Assembly: GCF_003346515.1 (NCBI RefSeq)
Contig: NZ_QQNA01000071.1
Span: 1-38,402 of the forward strand
Source: Streptomyces corynorhini
Lineage (GTDB): Bacteria > Actinomycetota > Actinomycetes > Streptomycetales > Streptomycetaceae
Direction of reading: 5' to 3'
DNA length: 38,402 nucleotides
Numbering within the stretch: position 1 is the stretch's first letter; each line of letters opens with the position of its first letter. The position numbers were made by a program, and so were the translations under genes. A model generated the notes under the pieces. The model saw only the letters and a list, made by a program, of their open reading frames with translations, made no database searches and was not told the DNA's origin. Of this stretch, positions 30,711 to 38,402 are shown in pieces.

Positions 30711-33700
30711 CTATTTGATGGGGAAAGTCGACTTCTGGGCTCCGAGCAGATCCCCGGCCCGCTCCCGCTCCAGCATCCGCCGCAGCGGCCCTTCCCCGGC
30801 GGCGAGTTCACCGTAGGGGCCCCGCTGTACGCAGCGGCCGCCGTCGAGCACGATCACTTCGTCAACGGTGTCCAGTCCCCGCAGCCGGTGGGTGATCAGC
30901 AGCGTCGTACGGCCCTCGGTCGCCGTCAGCAGGTCGGCCGTCAGCTCGTCCGCCGTGGCCAGGTCCAGGTGTTCCGCGGGCTCGTCGAGGACGAGCACGG
31001 GGAAGTCCGCGAGGAGTGCGCGGGCCAGGGCCAGCCGCTGCCGCTGTCCTCCCGAGAGCCGGGCTCCGTGCTCGCCGACATGAGTGTCGAGCCCGGCGGG
31101 CAGGGTGTCCACCCAGTCGAGCAGCCGGGCCCGGCGCAGCGCGTCGCGCAGTTCGTCCTCGGACGCGTCCGTACGGGCGAGCCGCAGGTTCTCGCGTACG
31201 GAGCTGTCGAAGAGGTGCGCGTCCTGAGCGCACAGCCCGACGAAACGCCGCACGGTGTCCCCGTCGAGGGCCGCCAGATCCGTACCGCCGAGCCGGCACT
31301 CGCCCTCGCGCGCGTCGAGGAAGCGGAGCAGCACATGGGCAAGTGTGGTCTTGCCCGCGCCGGAAGGGCCGACGACGGCGACGCGCCTGCCCTCGGTCAG
31401 CGTCAGGTCGAAGCCGACGAGCGCGTCCCGCCGCTGCCCCGGGTACCGCGCGGCCAGCCCGCTCAGCTCCAGCGGGAACGAGGACGCGGGGGCGACCGCG
31501 GGCTCCTCCGGCTCCTGTACGGGTACGGGCGCGTCCAGCACCTCGTACACCCGCTCCGCTCCGCGTGCGCTCCGCCGCCGGTGGCGTACCGCGAGCGGCA
31601 GTCCGCTGACGGCCTCGAAGGCGGCGAGGGGGGTCAGGACGACCACGGCGAGTTCCACACCGGCCAGCCGTCCGTCCCCGACGGCCCCGACGCCGACGAA
31701 CGCGGCTGCGGCGACGGTCAGTCCGCAGATCAGCGCCGACAGGCCGGCGCCGAGCCCGTTGGCGCTCGCGCCGCGTGCCGCGACCGCGGTCAGCGTCCCG
31801 TCGGCGCGTACGGCCTCCTGGGTACGCCGGGTGAGCGCGCCCGCCACCGTCAGTTCGGCCAGCCCGCCGAAGAGGTCGGTGACGCGGGTGGCGAGCAGTC
31901 CGCGTGCGGGGGCGAGTTGGTGTTCGGTACGGCGGACGACCGCACCGCTCAGCAGCGGTACGACCACCCCGGCGACGAGCAGCCCGACGGCCAGTACGGC
32001 GCCCGCCTCGGGCAGCAGCCACGTCGTGAAGCCGACGGTGCCCACGCCGACGAGCAGGGCGCCGCCGACGGGGAGCAGCCAGCGCAGCCAGTAGTCCTGG
32101 AGTTCGTCGACGTCCGCGACGAGCCGGGAGAGCAGGTCTCCGCGCCTGGCCCCGCGCAGCCCCGCGGGGGCGATGCGCTCCAGCCGCCGGTACACGGAGA
32201 CCCGGAGGTCGGCGAGCATCCTGAGCACCGCGTCGTGCGACACGAGGCGCTCGGCATAGCGGAAGACGGCGCGGCCGATACCGAAGGCACGGGTCGCCGT
32301 CACCGCGATCATCAGGTAGAGCACGGGCGGCTGCTCGGAGGCGCGCGAGATGAGCCAGCCGGACACCGCCATCAGTCCGACGGCGGAGCCGAGGGCGCAG
32401 CTGCCGAGGAGCAGGGCCAGCGCGAAGCGGCCGCGCAGCGGCCGGGAGGCGGCCCGTACCCGGGCGAGCGGACTGCTGGGCGCAGCGACGCCGCTGCCGC
32501 GGCTCGGGGGCGAGTACTCGCCCGGCCGCGTGCCGGTCCCCGCGACGTCCGTTCCCGTGACGTCCGTCCCCGCGAAGTCCGTTCCCGGGGGCTTCGTTCC
32601 CGCCGTCCCCTCCGTCCCCGTGAAGGCGGCGTGGGACGGCGGCACCACGGCAGGCGCCTGGCCGGGCAGGCGTACCGACCGCGCCGGCAATCCGACCACA
32701 CGGTCCGCCACCGACAGGAGCGCCGGGCGGTGGACGACCAGCAGCACCGTACGGCCCTCGGCCAGCCGGCGTACGGCGTCGACGATGCCCGCCTCCGTCT
32801 CCCCGTCGAGCGCGGCCGTGGGCTCGTCCAGCAGCAGCAGCGGGCGGTCGGCGAGGAAGGCTCGGGCGAGCGCGAGCCGCTGGCGCTGACCGGCCGAGAG
32901 CCCGGTACCGTCCTCGCCGAGCACGGTGTCCAGGCCCTGCGGGAGACCGGCGACGAAGTCGGCCGCGCCCGCGTCGCGCAGCGCCTCCCACAGCGCCGCG
33001 GCTTCGGCGTCCGGCCTGGCCAGACGTACGTTCTCCGCGATGGTTCCGGCGAAGAGATGGGGGTGCTGCGGCACCCAGGCGATCCGCTCGCGCCAGCGCT
33101 CCAGGTCCAGCGAGGCGAGATCGCGACCGTCCACCCGTACCCGGCCCTCGTCGGGTACGGCGAATCCGAGCAGCACCTGGAGCAGCGTGGTCTTCCCCAC
33201 CCCGCTCGGGCCGACCAGCGCGACCGTCTCCCCCGGCTCGACCGTCAGGGTGGCCGAGTCCAGCGAGGGTTCCGTACGTCCGGGGTGGCGGACCGTCACC
33301 CCGGTCAGCTCCAGCCGCAGCGCGGCGGGTACCCGGTCCGTACCGCCCGTCGGCGGCCGGGTCTCCAGGACCGTGAAGATCTCCTCGGCGGCGGACAGTC
33401 CCTCGGCCGCAGCGTGGTACTGCGCTCCCACCTGGCGGATCGGCAGATACGCCTCGGGGGCGAGCACCAGCACCACCAGGCCGGTGTACAGGTCGAGTTC
33501 CCCGTGGACGAGCCGCATGCCGATACCGACCGCGACCAGCGCCACCGAGAGCGTGGCGAGCAGCTCCAGCGCGAAGGACGACAGGAAGGCGATCCGCAGC
33601 GTACGCACGGTGGCCTGCCGGTACTGCGAGGTGATCGAGCGGATCGACTCGGCCTGCGCCTTGGCCCGGCCGAAGACCTTGAGCGTCGGCAGCCCGGCGA

Positions 33701-34310
33701 CCACATCGAGGAAGTGGCCCGACAGCCGGGACAGCAGCCGCCACTGACGGTCCATCTGGCTCTGGGTGGCCCAGCCGATCAGTGCCATGAACATCGGGAT
33801 CAGCGGCAGTGTCACCACGATCACCGCCGCCGACACCCAGTCCTCGGTGACGATCCGGGCCAGGACCGCCACGGGTACCACCACCGCGAGTCCCAGCTGC
33901 GGCAGATAGCGGGAGAAGTAGTCGTCCAGCGCATCGACCCCGCGCGTGGCCAGCGCGACCAGCGAGCCGGTCCGCTGCCCGGCCAGCCATCCGGGCCCCA
34001 GCTCCGTCGCCCGCTCCAGCAGCCGCCTGCGCAGCTCGGACTTGACGGCGGCGCTCGCCCGGTGGGCGGCCAGCTCCGTCAGCCAGGAGACCGCGGCGCG
34101 GCCGACGGCGACGGCCACCAGCAGGAGCAGCGGCGTGCGCAGCCCGGAGCTGTCCAGCCCCTGCTGGAAAGCGCCCACCACCACGTCGGCGATCAGCATC
34201 GCCTGGGCGATGACCAGCCCCGCCCCGGCCAGTCCGAGCACCACGACGGCCGCGAGGAAGAACCGGGTGGCGCGGGCGTACCGGAGCAGCCGCGGATCGA
34301 TTGGTTTCAC
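30711..34310 (-). CDS. cydDC: Fused CydD-CydC ABC transporter for cytochrome bd assembly
   Basis: A protein of 1199 residues. In most bacteria CydD and CydC are separate. Actinobacteria often fuse them, as here. The first half has six membrane helices and an ABC domain (GPSGVGKTT, LSAGQRQRLALARA, LLLLDEPTA). A Thr-Gly-Asp repeat linker (GTDVTGTDVAGT, ~15-bp DNA repeats near 32535-32610) joins a second half with six helices and GPSGAGKTT, LSGGQRQRLALARA, VLVLDEPAEHLD. It exports thiols or heme-related reductant needed to assemble bd oxidase. I chose the GTG at 34310 (GGCGG 9 nt upstream). A GTG at 34319 is possible but has its ribosome binding site too close. A parS-like palindrome covers this start region. 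Confidence 0.95.
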   Translation of the reverse strand: MKPIDPRLLRYARATRFFLAAVVVLGLAGAGLVIAQAMLIADVVVGAFQQGLDSSGLRTPLLLLVAVAVGRAAVSWLTELAAHRASAAVKSELRRRLLERATELGPGWLAGQRTGSLVALATRGVDALDDYFSRYLPQLGLAVVVPVAVLARIVTEDWVSAAVIVVTLPLIPMFMALIGWATQSQMDRQWRLLSRLSGHFLDVVAGLPTLKVFGRAKAQAESIRSITSQYRQATVRTLRIAFLSSFALELLATLSVALVAVGIGMRLVHGELDLYTGLVVLVLAPEAYLPIRQVGAQYHAAAEGLSAAEEIFTVLETRPPTGGTDRVPAALRLELTGVTVRHPGRTEPSLDSATLTVEPGETVALVGPSGVGKTTLLQVLLGFAVPDEGRVRVDGRDLASLDLERWRERIAWVPQHPHLFAGTIAENVRLARPDAEAAALWEALRDAGAADFVAGLPQGLDTVLGEDGTGLSAGQRQRLALARAFLADRPLLLLDEPTAALDGETEAGIVDAVRRLAEGRTVLLVVHRPALLSVADRVVGLPARSVRLPGQAPAVVPPSHAAFTGTEGTAGTKPPGTDFAGTDVTGTDVAGTGTRPGEYSPPSRGSGVAAPSSPLARVRAASRPLRGRFALALLLGSCALGSAVGLMAVSGWLISRASEQPPVLYLMIAVTATRAFGIGRAVFRYAERLVSHDAVLRMLADLRVSVYRRLERIAPAGLRGARRGDLLSRLVADVDELQDYWLRWLLPVGGALLVGVGTVGFTTWLLPEAGAVLAVGLLVAGVVVPLLSGAVVRRTEHQLAPARGLLATRVTDLFGGLAELTVAGALTRRTQEAVRADGTLTAVAARGASANGLGAGLSALICGLTVAAAAFVGVGAVGDGRLAGVELAVVVLTPLAAFEAVSGLPLAVRHRRRSARGAERVYEVLDAPVPVQEPEEPAVAPASSFPLELSGLAARYPGQRRDALVGFDLTLTEGRRVAVVGPSGAGKTTLAHVLLRFLDAREGECRLGGTDLAALDGDTVRRFVGLCAQDAHLFDSSVRENLRLARTDASEDELRDALRRARLLDWVDTLPAGLDTHVGEHGARLSGGQRQRLALARALLADFPVLVLDEPAEHLDLATADELTADLLTATEGRTTLLITHRLRGLDTVDEVIVLDGGRCVQRGPYGELAAGEGPLRRMLERERAGDLLGAQKSTFPIK

Positions 34311-34318
34311 GTGAAACA
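34303..34318. promoter_or_regulatory. parS: parS centromere-like site (ParB binding)
   Basis: The 14-bp GTTTCACGTGAAAC at 34304-34317 is a perfect palindrome. With flanks it matches the 16-bp parS consensus TGTTTCACGTGAAACA at 15 of 16 positions. Streptomyces carries some twenty such sites around oriC. It overlaps the start codon and leader of cydDC. Confidence 0.85.
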
Positions 34319-34325
34319 CCCGCCT

Positions 34326-35330
34326 TCAGTGCTGGGCGTCGGCGATGTGCTGCGTACCGATCCGCTTGCGGAACACCCAGTACGTCCAGCCCTGGTAGAG
34401 CAGCACGACGGGGGTGGCGATGCCCGCGCACCACGTCATGATCTTCAGGGTGTACGGGGTGGAGGAGGCGTTGGTGACCGTCAGGTTCCACGCCGCGTTC
34501 AGCGAGGAGGGCATGACGTTCGGGAAGAGCGCCAGGAAGAGCGTGGCGACCACGGCCACGATCGTCACGCCGGAGAGCGCGAACGACCATCCCTCACGCC
34601 CGGCCGCGATGGCGCCGATCGCGGCGACCAGCGCCACCACGGCGAGGACCACCGTGACCAGGGTCCTGGCGTTGCCGGTGTCCGCCTGGGTCCAGATCAG
34701 GAAGCCCAGGGCGAGCACGACGGTGACCGCGCCCAGCGCGAGCGCCAGCCTGCGGGCCCTGGCCCGGATCTCCCCGACCGTCTTGAGCGCGGCGAACACC
34801 GTGCCGTGGAAGGTGAAGAGCGCCAGGGTGACCAGTCCGCCGAGGATCGCGTAGGGGTTGAGCAGGTCCCCGAGACCGCCGACGTACTCCATCCGCGCGT
34901 CGATCTTCACGCCGTGCACGATGTTGCCGAAGGCCATTCCCCAGAGCAGGGCGGGGACCAGCGACGTCCAGAAGATCGTGTGTTCCCAGTTGCGCTGCCA
35001 CTTCTCGCCCGGCCGCTTGGCCCGGTACTCGAAGGCGACACCACGCAGGATCAGACAGATCAGGATGGCCAGCATCGGCAGGTAGAAGCCGGAGAAGAGG
35101 GTGGCGTACCAGTCGGGGAAGGCCGCGAAGGTGCCCCCGGCGGCGCTCAGCAGCCAGACCTCGTTGCCGTCCCAGACAGGTCCGATGGTGTTGATGAGGA
35201 CGCGCCGCTCCTTGCGGTCACGGGCGAGCAGTTTGGTCAGGATCCCGATGCCGAAGTCGAATCCTTCGAGGAAGAAGTAGCCGGTCCAGAGAACGGCGAT
35301 CAGCACGAACCAGACGTCGTGGAGTTCCAT
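34326..35330 (-). CDS. cydB: Cytochrome bd oxidase subunit II
   Basis: A protein of 334 residues, ATG with AGGAG 10 nt upstream, 14 bp after cydA. It starts MELHDVWFVLIAVLWTGYFF and continues with EGFDFGIG and GPVWDGNEVWLL, both signatures of CydB. About eight to nine membrane helices follow. It forms the heterodimer with CydA that reduces oxygen to water with menaquinol at low oxygen. Closely followed by cydDC, so the three are one operon. Confidence 0.97.
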   Translation of the reverse strand: MELHDVWFVLIAVLWTGYFFLEGFDFGIGILTKLLARDRKERRVLINTIGPVWDGNEVWLLSAAGGTFAAFPDWYATLFSGFYLPMLAILICLILRGVAFEYRAKRPGEKWQRNWEHTIFWTSLVPALLWGMAFGNIVHGVKIDARMEYVGGLGDLLNPYAILGGLVTLALFTFHGTVFAALKTVGEIRARARRLALALGAVTVVLALGFLIWTQADTGNARTLVTVVLAVVALVAAIGAIAAGREGWSFALSGVTIVAVVATLFLALFPNVMPSSLNAAWNLTVTNASSTPYTLKIMTWCAGIATPVVLLYQGWTYWVFRKRIGTQHIADAQH

Positions 35331-35344
35331 GGCTCATCGACTCC

Positions 35345-36853
35345 TCAGTACGAGAAGGCCATCGGCCGGTCGGCGTCCGCGTGGTCGCCGCCGATCTTGG
35401 TGGGCGGGTTGAGGTCGTCGTCCGTCAGCTCGGGCGGCCCGGCCTTGACGTACTTCACCATCAGCCTGACCTCGATCACCGCGAGGACCGCGTACAGCAG
35501 GGTGAAGACGATCATCGAGATCAGCACCTCGGCCTGTGAGACCCCCGGAGAGACCGCGTCGGCGGTGCGCAGCACCCCGTACACGACCCAGGGCTGGCGG
35601 CCCGTCTCGGTGAAGATCCAGCCCCAGGAGTTGGCGATCAGCGGGAAGAGCAGGGTCCACAGGGCGGTGATCCAGTACCACCTGGCGATCTTCGGGCTGA
35701 GCGCCTTGTTCCTGAAGAGCACCAGACGGGGCACCTCGTCCTCGCCCGTGCGCAGCGCGGGTGGCAGCAGGAACTTCTTGCGGGTCAGCCAGAGCCCGAG
35801 CAGGCCGAGGGCGAAGGACGCCATCCCGAAGCCGATCATCCAGCGGAAGCCCCAGTAGGCGACCGGGATGTTGGGCCGGTAGTCGCCCGGCCCGAACTTC
35901 TCCTGCTCCGCCTTGTTGACGTCGTTGATGCCGGGGACGTACGAGGTGAAGTCGCTGTTCGCGAGGAACGAGAGCACTCCGGGGATCTCGATGGCGACGG
36001 AGTTGTGCCCCTTGTCGACGTCGCCGTAGGCGAAGACGGAGAACGGCGCCGGCCCCTCGCCGTCCCAGAGCGCCTCGGCCGCGGCCATCTTCATCGGCTG
36101 CTGCTTGAACATGACCTTGCCGAGGGTGTCGCCGCTGACCGCGGTGAGCATGCCCGCGATCACCACGGTGATCAACCCGAGCCGCAGCGAGGTGCGCATC
36201 ACCGGAATGTGCTTCTTGCGTGCCAGGTGAAAGGCCGCGATACCGACCATGAAGGCGCCGCCGACCAGAAAAGCCGCGGTCAGGGTGTGGAAGAACTGGG
36301 TGACCGCGGTGTCCTGGGTGAGGACTTTCCAGAAGTCGGTGAGTTCGGCGCGGCCGGCCTCCTTGTTGATCCGGTAGCCGACCGGATGCTGCATCCAGGA
36401 GTTGGCCGCCAGAATGAAGTAGGCCGACAGAATGGTGCCGATCGACACCATCCATATACAGGCCAGATGGATCTTCTTCGGCAGCTTGTCCCAGCCGAAG
36501 ATCCACAGTCCGATGAAGGTGGATTCGAAGAAGAAGGCGATCAGCGCCTCGAAGGCGAGCGGGGCGCCGAAGATGTCGCCGACGAATCGCGAGTAGTCGG
36601 ACCAGTTCATCCCGAACTGGAACTCCTGGACGATGCCGGTGACGACACCCATCGCGATATTGATCAGAAAGAGCTTGCCCCAGAACTTGGTGGCCTTCAG
36701 ATACTTGGGGTTCTCCGTGCGCACCCAGGCGGTCTGCAGACCCGCGGTGAGCGCGGCGAGCGAGATCGTCAGGGGAACGAAGAGGAAGTGGTAGACGGTG
36801 GTGATGCCGAACTGCCATCGCGCCAGGGTCTCCGGCGCCAGAGCGAGGTCCAC
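35345..36853 (-). CDS. cydA: Cytochrome bd oxidase subunit I
   Basis: A protein of 502 residues; the GTG start has AAGGAG 7-8 nt upstream. It carries the hemes and quinol site of bd oxidase. His in TTVYHFLFVPL near the N-terminus and His in NSWMQHPVG are heme ligands by family position, and the Met of the b558 site lies in the WRWMIGFGMASF region. Helices match the family. The Q-loop region is short, as in Gram-positive bd oxidases. The tail GDHADADRPMAFSY is cytoplasmic. First gene of cydA-cydB-cydDC, preceded by a Rex-like operator, so probably induced when NADH rises under oxygen shortage. Confidence 0.97.
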   Translation of the reverse strand: MDLALAPETLARWQFGITTVYHFLFVPLTISLAALTAGLQTAWVRTENPKYLKATKFWGKLFLINIAMGVVTGIVQEFQFGMNWSDYSRFVGDIFGAPLAFEALIAFFFESTFIGLWIFGWDKLPKKIHLACIWMVSIGTILSAYFILAANSWMQHPVGYRINKEAGRAELTDFWKVLTQDTAVTQFFHTLTAAFLVGGAFMVGIAAFHLARKKHIPVMRTSLRLGLITVVIAGMLTAVSGDTLGKVMFKQQPMKMAAAEALWDGEGPAPFSVFAYGDVDKGHNSVAIEIPGVLSFLANSDFTSYVPGINDVNKAEQEKFGPGDYRPNIPVAYWGFRWMIGFGMASFALGLLGLWLTRKKFLLPPALRTGEDEVPRLVLFRNKALSPKIARWYWITALWTLLFPLIANSWGWIFTETGRQPWVVYGVLRTADAVSPGVSQAEVLISMIVFTLLYAVLAVIEVRLMVKYVKAGPPELTDDDLNPPTKIGGDHADADRPMAFSY

Positions 36854-36942
36854 GTCTTCTCTCCTTACATCACATCGCCATGGTCACAGCGGCGGCGGCT
36901 TGCCCCTTTCGCCCTGGACGTAACGCCAGGAACGGGACACGC

Positions 36943-36966
36943 TTGTGAACGCGTTCACATTCACAA
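36943..36966. promoter_or_regulatory. Rex-type operator of the cyd operon
   Basis: TTGTGAACGCGTTCACAT at 36943-36960 matches the Rex consensus TTGTGAANNNNTTCACAA at all but the last base. A further TTCACAA half-site at 36960-36966 follows directly. Rex represses cydABCD in Streptomyces coelicolor and leaves DNA when NADH is high. A CATAAT -10-like element on minus (36969-36974) puts the start site inside the operator, as expected for repression. Confidence 0.88.
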
Positions 36967-37049
36967 GCATTATGGCGCACACCGCTACCGGATCTTCGCG
37001 TGGGGGGGGCCCTCAGCCGCGCGTCAAGGGGTACGACCGGAAAACATGA

Positions 37050-37077
37050 GTGGGCGGCCTCGAAGGAGACCGCCCAC
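37050..37077 (-). terminator. Terminator of the aminotransferase gene
   Basis: A 12-bp stem with one mismatch (GTGGGCGGCCTC with GAGACCGCCCAC) and a 4-nt loop, 33 bp beyond the stop. No U-tract. Confidence 0.7.
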
Positions 37078-37109
37078 CCACACCATGCGCCACCGCGCAC
37101 CAGCGCCCG

Positions 37110-38189
37110 CTACAGCTCCTTGCGGAACGCCTCGGCCGCCCGGAGGAAGAGGTCGTTCGCCTCGCACTCGCCGATCGTCACCCGTACCCCCTCGCCCGCG
37201 AAGGGCCGTACGACCACACCCGCCGCCTCGCAGGCCGCGGCGAAGTCGAGCGTGCGCCCGCCCAGCCGCAGCCACACGAAATTGGCCTGCGTCCCGGGTA
37301 CGGTCCAGCCCTGGTCGACCAGGGCCCCGTACACCCTCGCCCGCTCGCCCACCAGCGAACCGACCCGGCCCAGCAGCTCGTCCTCGGCACGCAGCGAGGC
37401 GATCGCCGCCTCCTGGGCGATCTGGCTCACCCCGAAGGGAACCGCCGTCTTGCGCAGCGCCGCCGCGACCGGCTCGTGGGCGATCGCGAAGCCCACCCGC
37501 AGCCCGGCGAGACCGTACGCCTTGGAGAACGTGCGCAGCACGGCCACGTTCGGACGGTCGCGGTAGATCTCGATGCCGTCCGGCACCTCCGCGTCCCGGA
37601 TGAACTCGCGGTACGCCTCGTCCAGCACCACCAGCACATCGCTCGGCACCCGGTCGAGGAACCGTTCCAGCTCACCCCGGCGCACCACCGTGCCGGTCGG
37701 ATTGTTCGGGTTGCAGACGAAGATCAGCCTGGTCCGCTCGGTGATCGCCCCGGCCATGGCGTCCAGGTCGTGCGTCTCGTCCGCCGTCAGCGGCACCTTG
37801 ACCGAGGTGGCACCCGAGATCTGGGTGATGATCGGGTACGCCTCGAAGGAGCGCCAGGGGTAGACGACCTCGTCGCCGGGGCCCGCCGTGGCCTGCAGCA
37901 GCTGCTGGGCGACGCCCACCGAGCCCGTCCCGGTCGCCAGGTGCGAGACGGGCACGCCGAAGCGGTCGGCCAGCTCGTTGACCAGCCCCGTGCACGCCAT
38001 GTCCGGATAGCGGTTGAAGACCCCCGCGGCCGAGACGGCCCGCTCCATCACCCCGGGCAGCGGCGGATACGGGTTCTCGTTGGAGGACAGCTTGTACGCG
38101 AGGGGCCCGCCGGACGCGGCCGGCCTGCCCGGCTTGTACGTGGGGACGCCGTCCAGCTCGGCGCGCAGCTTGGGGCTCGTCTCGCTCAC
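37110..38189 (-). CDS. hisC: Histidinol-phosphate-type aminotransferase
   Basis: A protein of 359 residues. I chose the GTG at 38189 because GAGGAGG lies 7 nt upstream. It is a fold-type I PLP enzyme: [10 protein letters not shown] near the N-terminus, the nucleotide-sugar-like GTGSVGV loop, [15 protein letters not shown], and the PLP-binding Lys in [14 protein letters not shown], then FVWLRLG and VRVTIG. It is annotated by family as histidinol-phosphate transaminase. Streptomyces usually has hisC in the histidine operon, so this second, solitary copy may instead transaminate phenylalanine/tyrosine precursors (inference). TAGGGT on minus at 38240-38245 is a plausible -10, ~50 bp ahead. Confidence 0.93.
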   Translation of the reverse strand: MSETSPKLRAELDGVPTYKPGRPAASGGPLAYKLSSNENPYPPLPGVMERAVSAAGVFNRYPDMACTGLVNELADRFGVPVSHLATGTGSVGVAQQLLQATAGPGDEVVYPWRSFEAYPIITQISGATSVKVPLTADETHDLDAMAGAITERTRLIFVCNPNNPTGTVVRRGELERFLDRVPSDVLVVLDEAYREFIRDAEVPDGIEIYRDRPNVAVLRTFSKAYGLAGLRVGFAIAHEPVAAALRKTAVPFGVSQIAQEAAIASLRAEDELLGRVGSLVGERARVYGALVDQGWTVPGTQANFVWLRLGGRTLDFAAACEAAGVVVRPFAGEGVRVTIGECEANDLFLRAAEAFRKEL

Positions 38190-38368
38190 CGCAGGTCCTC
38201 CTCGGCCGTTCACGGATCCGTACACCTTCAATACTGCTCACCCTATGAGGATTCCCGGCCGCGGCGAACGGCGGGAGCGAGAAAGAACGGAAGCGTGGAG
38301 CGACGGGAGCGCTCCGGAGAGGAGCCTCCGGCGAAGGACTCCGGGGAAGGGCCTCGCGAAGGGGGCGC

Positions 38369-38402
38369 GGGGAGGGGTCCCGGGGAGGGGTCCCGGGGAG
38401 GG
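38369..38402. repeat. 13-bp tandem repeat at the window edge
   Basis: GGGGAGGGGTCCC at 38369-38381 and 38382-38394, with a partial third copy to the end. No gene lies between 38190 and 38402. Ending in a repeat suggests an assembly break here. Confidence 0.8.

Noticed and set aside
30862..35858. Long frames (over 1200 and 1600 codons) overlapping cydDC and cydB on both strands
   Set aside because: They are frame shadows rich in Arg, Gly and Pro without domains, whereas cydDC and cydB are unmistakable.

Overview
The window is very GC-rich, with strong third-position G/C bias, GTG starts, GGAGG-type ribosome binding sites and several promoters of the leaderless TANNNT type. The gene set (cydA-cydB-fused cydDC, serS, pheA, Sco/PCuAC/CopC-CopD/DyP peroxidase, DUF5926, paired ABC-2 exporters, SpoIIE-type phosphatase, RsbW-type ATPase) and its order match the core, origin-proximal arm of a Streptomyces chromosome. 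A parS site and many DnaA boxes support a position near oriC. I see no insertion sequence, prophage, CRISPR array, tRNA or rRNA.

Layout. 1-1286: a SEC-C/DUF5926 gene preceded by a head-to-head inverted copy of its first 58 codons; the centre is a perfect 90-bp palindrome, which is either a real inverted duplication or an assembly fold-back. 1287-3166: a 520-bp gap with nested palindromes and a strong hairpin, then a small primase/polymerase-domain gene on the minus strand. 3167-7366: SpoIIE/PP2C-like protein, aminopeptidase P, and a convergent RsbW-like ATPase. 7709-14591: a six-gene copper operon (His/Met-rich membrane protein, YcnI, Sco, PCuAC, CopC-CopD, Tat-exported DyP peroxidase). 14778-18477: pheA, then a non-coding interval rich in DnaA boxes, then serS and a HAD phosphatase overlapping by 4 bp. 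18858-19550: an antirepressor-like DNA-binding protein with a long coiled-coil tail. 19854-23517: two ABC-2 export systems in one minus-strand operon with overlapping genes. 23865-25493: an alpha/beta-hydrolase-SDR fusion whose SDR domain lacks a block after the catalytic Tyr/Lys. 25912-28809: LLM oxidoreductase, two-domain VOC protein, second HAD phosphatase. 28864-36853: GAF histidine kinase, cydDC, cydB and cydA, with a Rex-type operator upstream of cydA and a parS-like site over the cydDC start. 37110-38189: histidinol-phosphate-type aminotransferase.

How the parts work together. The copper operon should acquire and hand copper to extracytoplasmic cuproenzymes, with the DyP peroxidase acting beside it. 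The cyd genes build the cytochrome bd oxidase used at low oxygen, and the Rex-type operator suggests NADH/NAD+ control. The DnaA-box cluster between pheA and serS, a second group near 25.7 kb and the parS site suggest roles in replication timing and segregation.

The most unusual general feature is repeat growth. Many intergenic regions carry short, locally unique, degenerate tandem repeats, often starting at or just after a stop codon. At least nine proteins carry matching low-complexity inserts (Ala-Pro, Gly-His, Glu-Thr, Gly-Asn, Thr-Gly).
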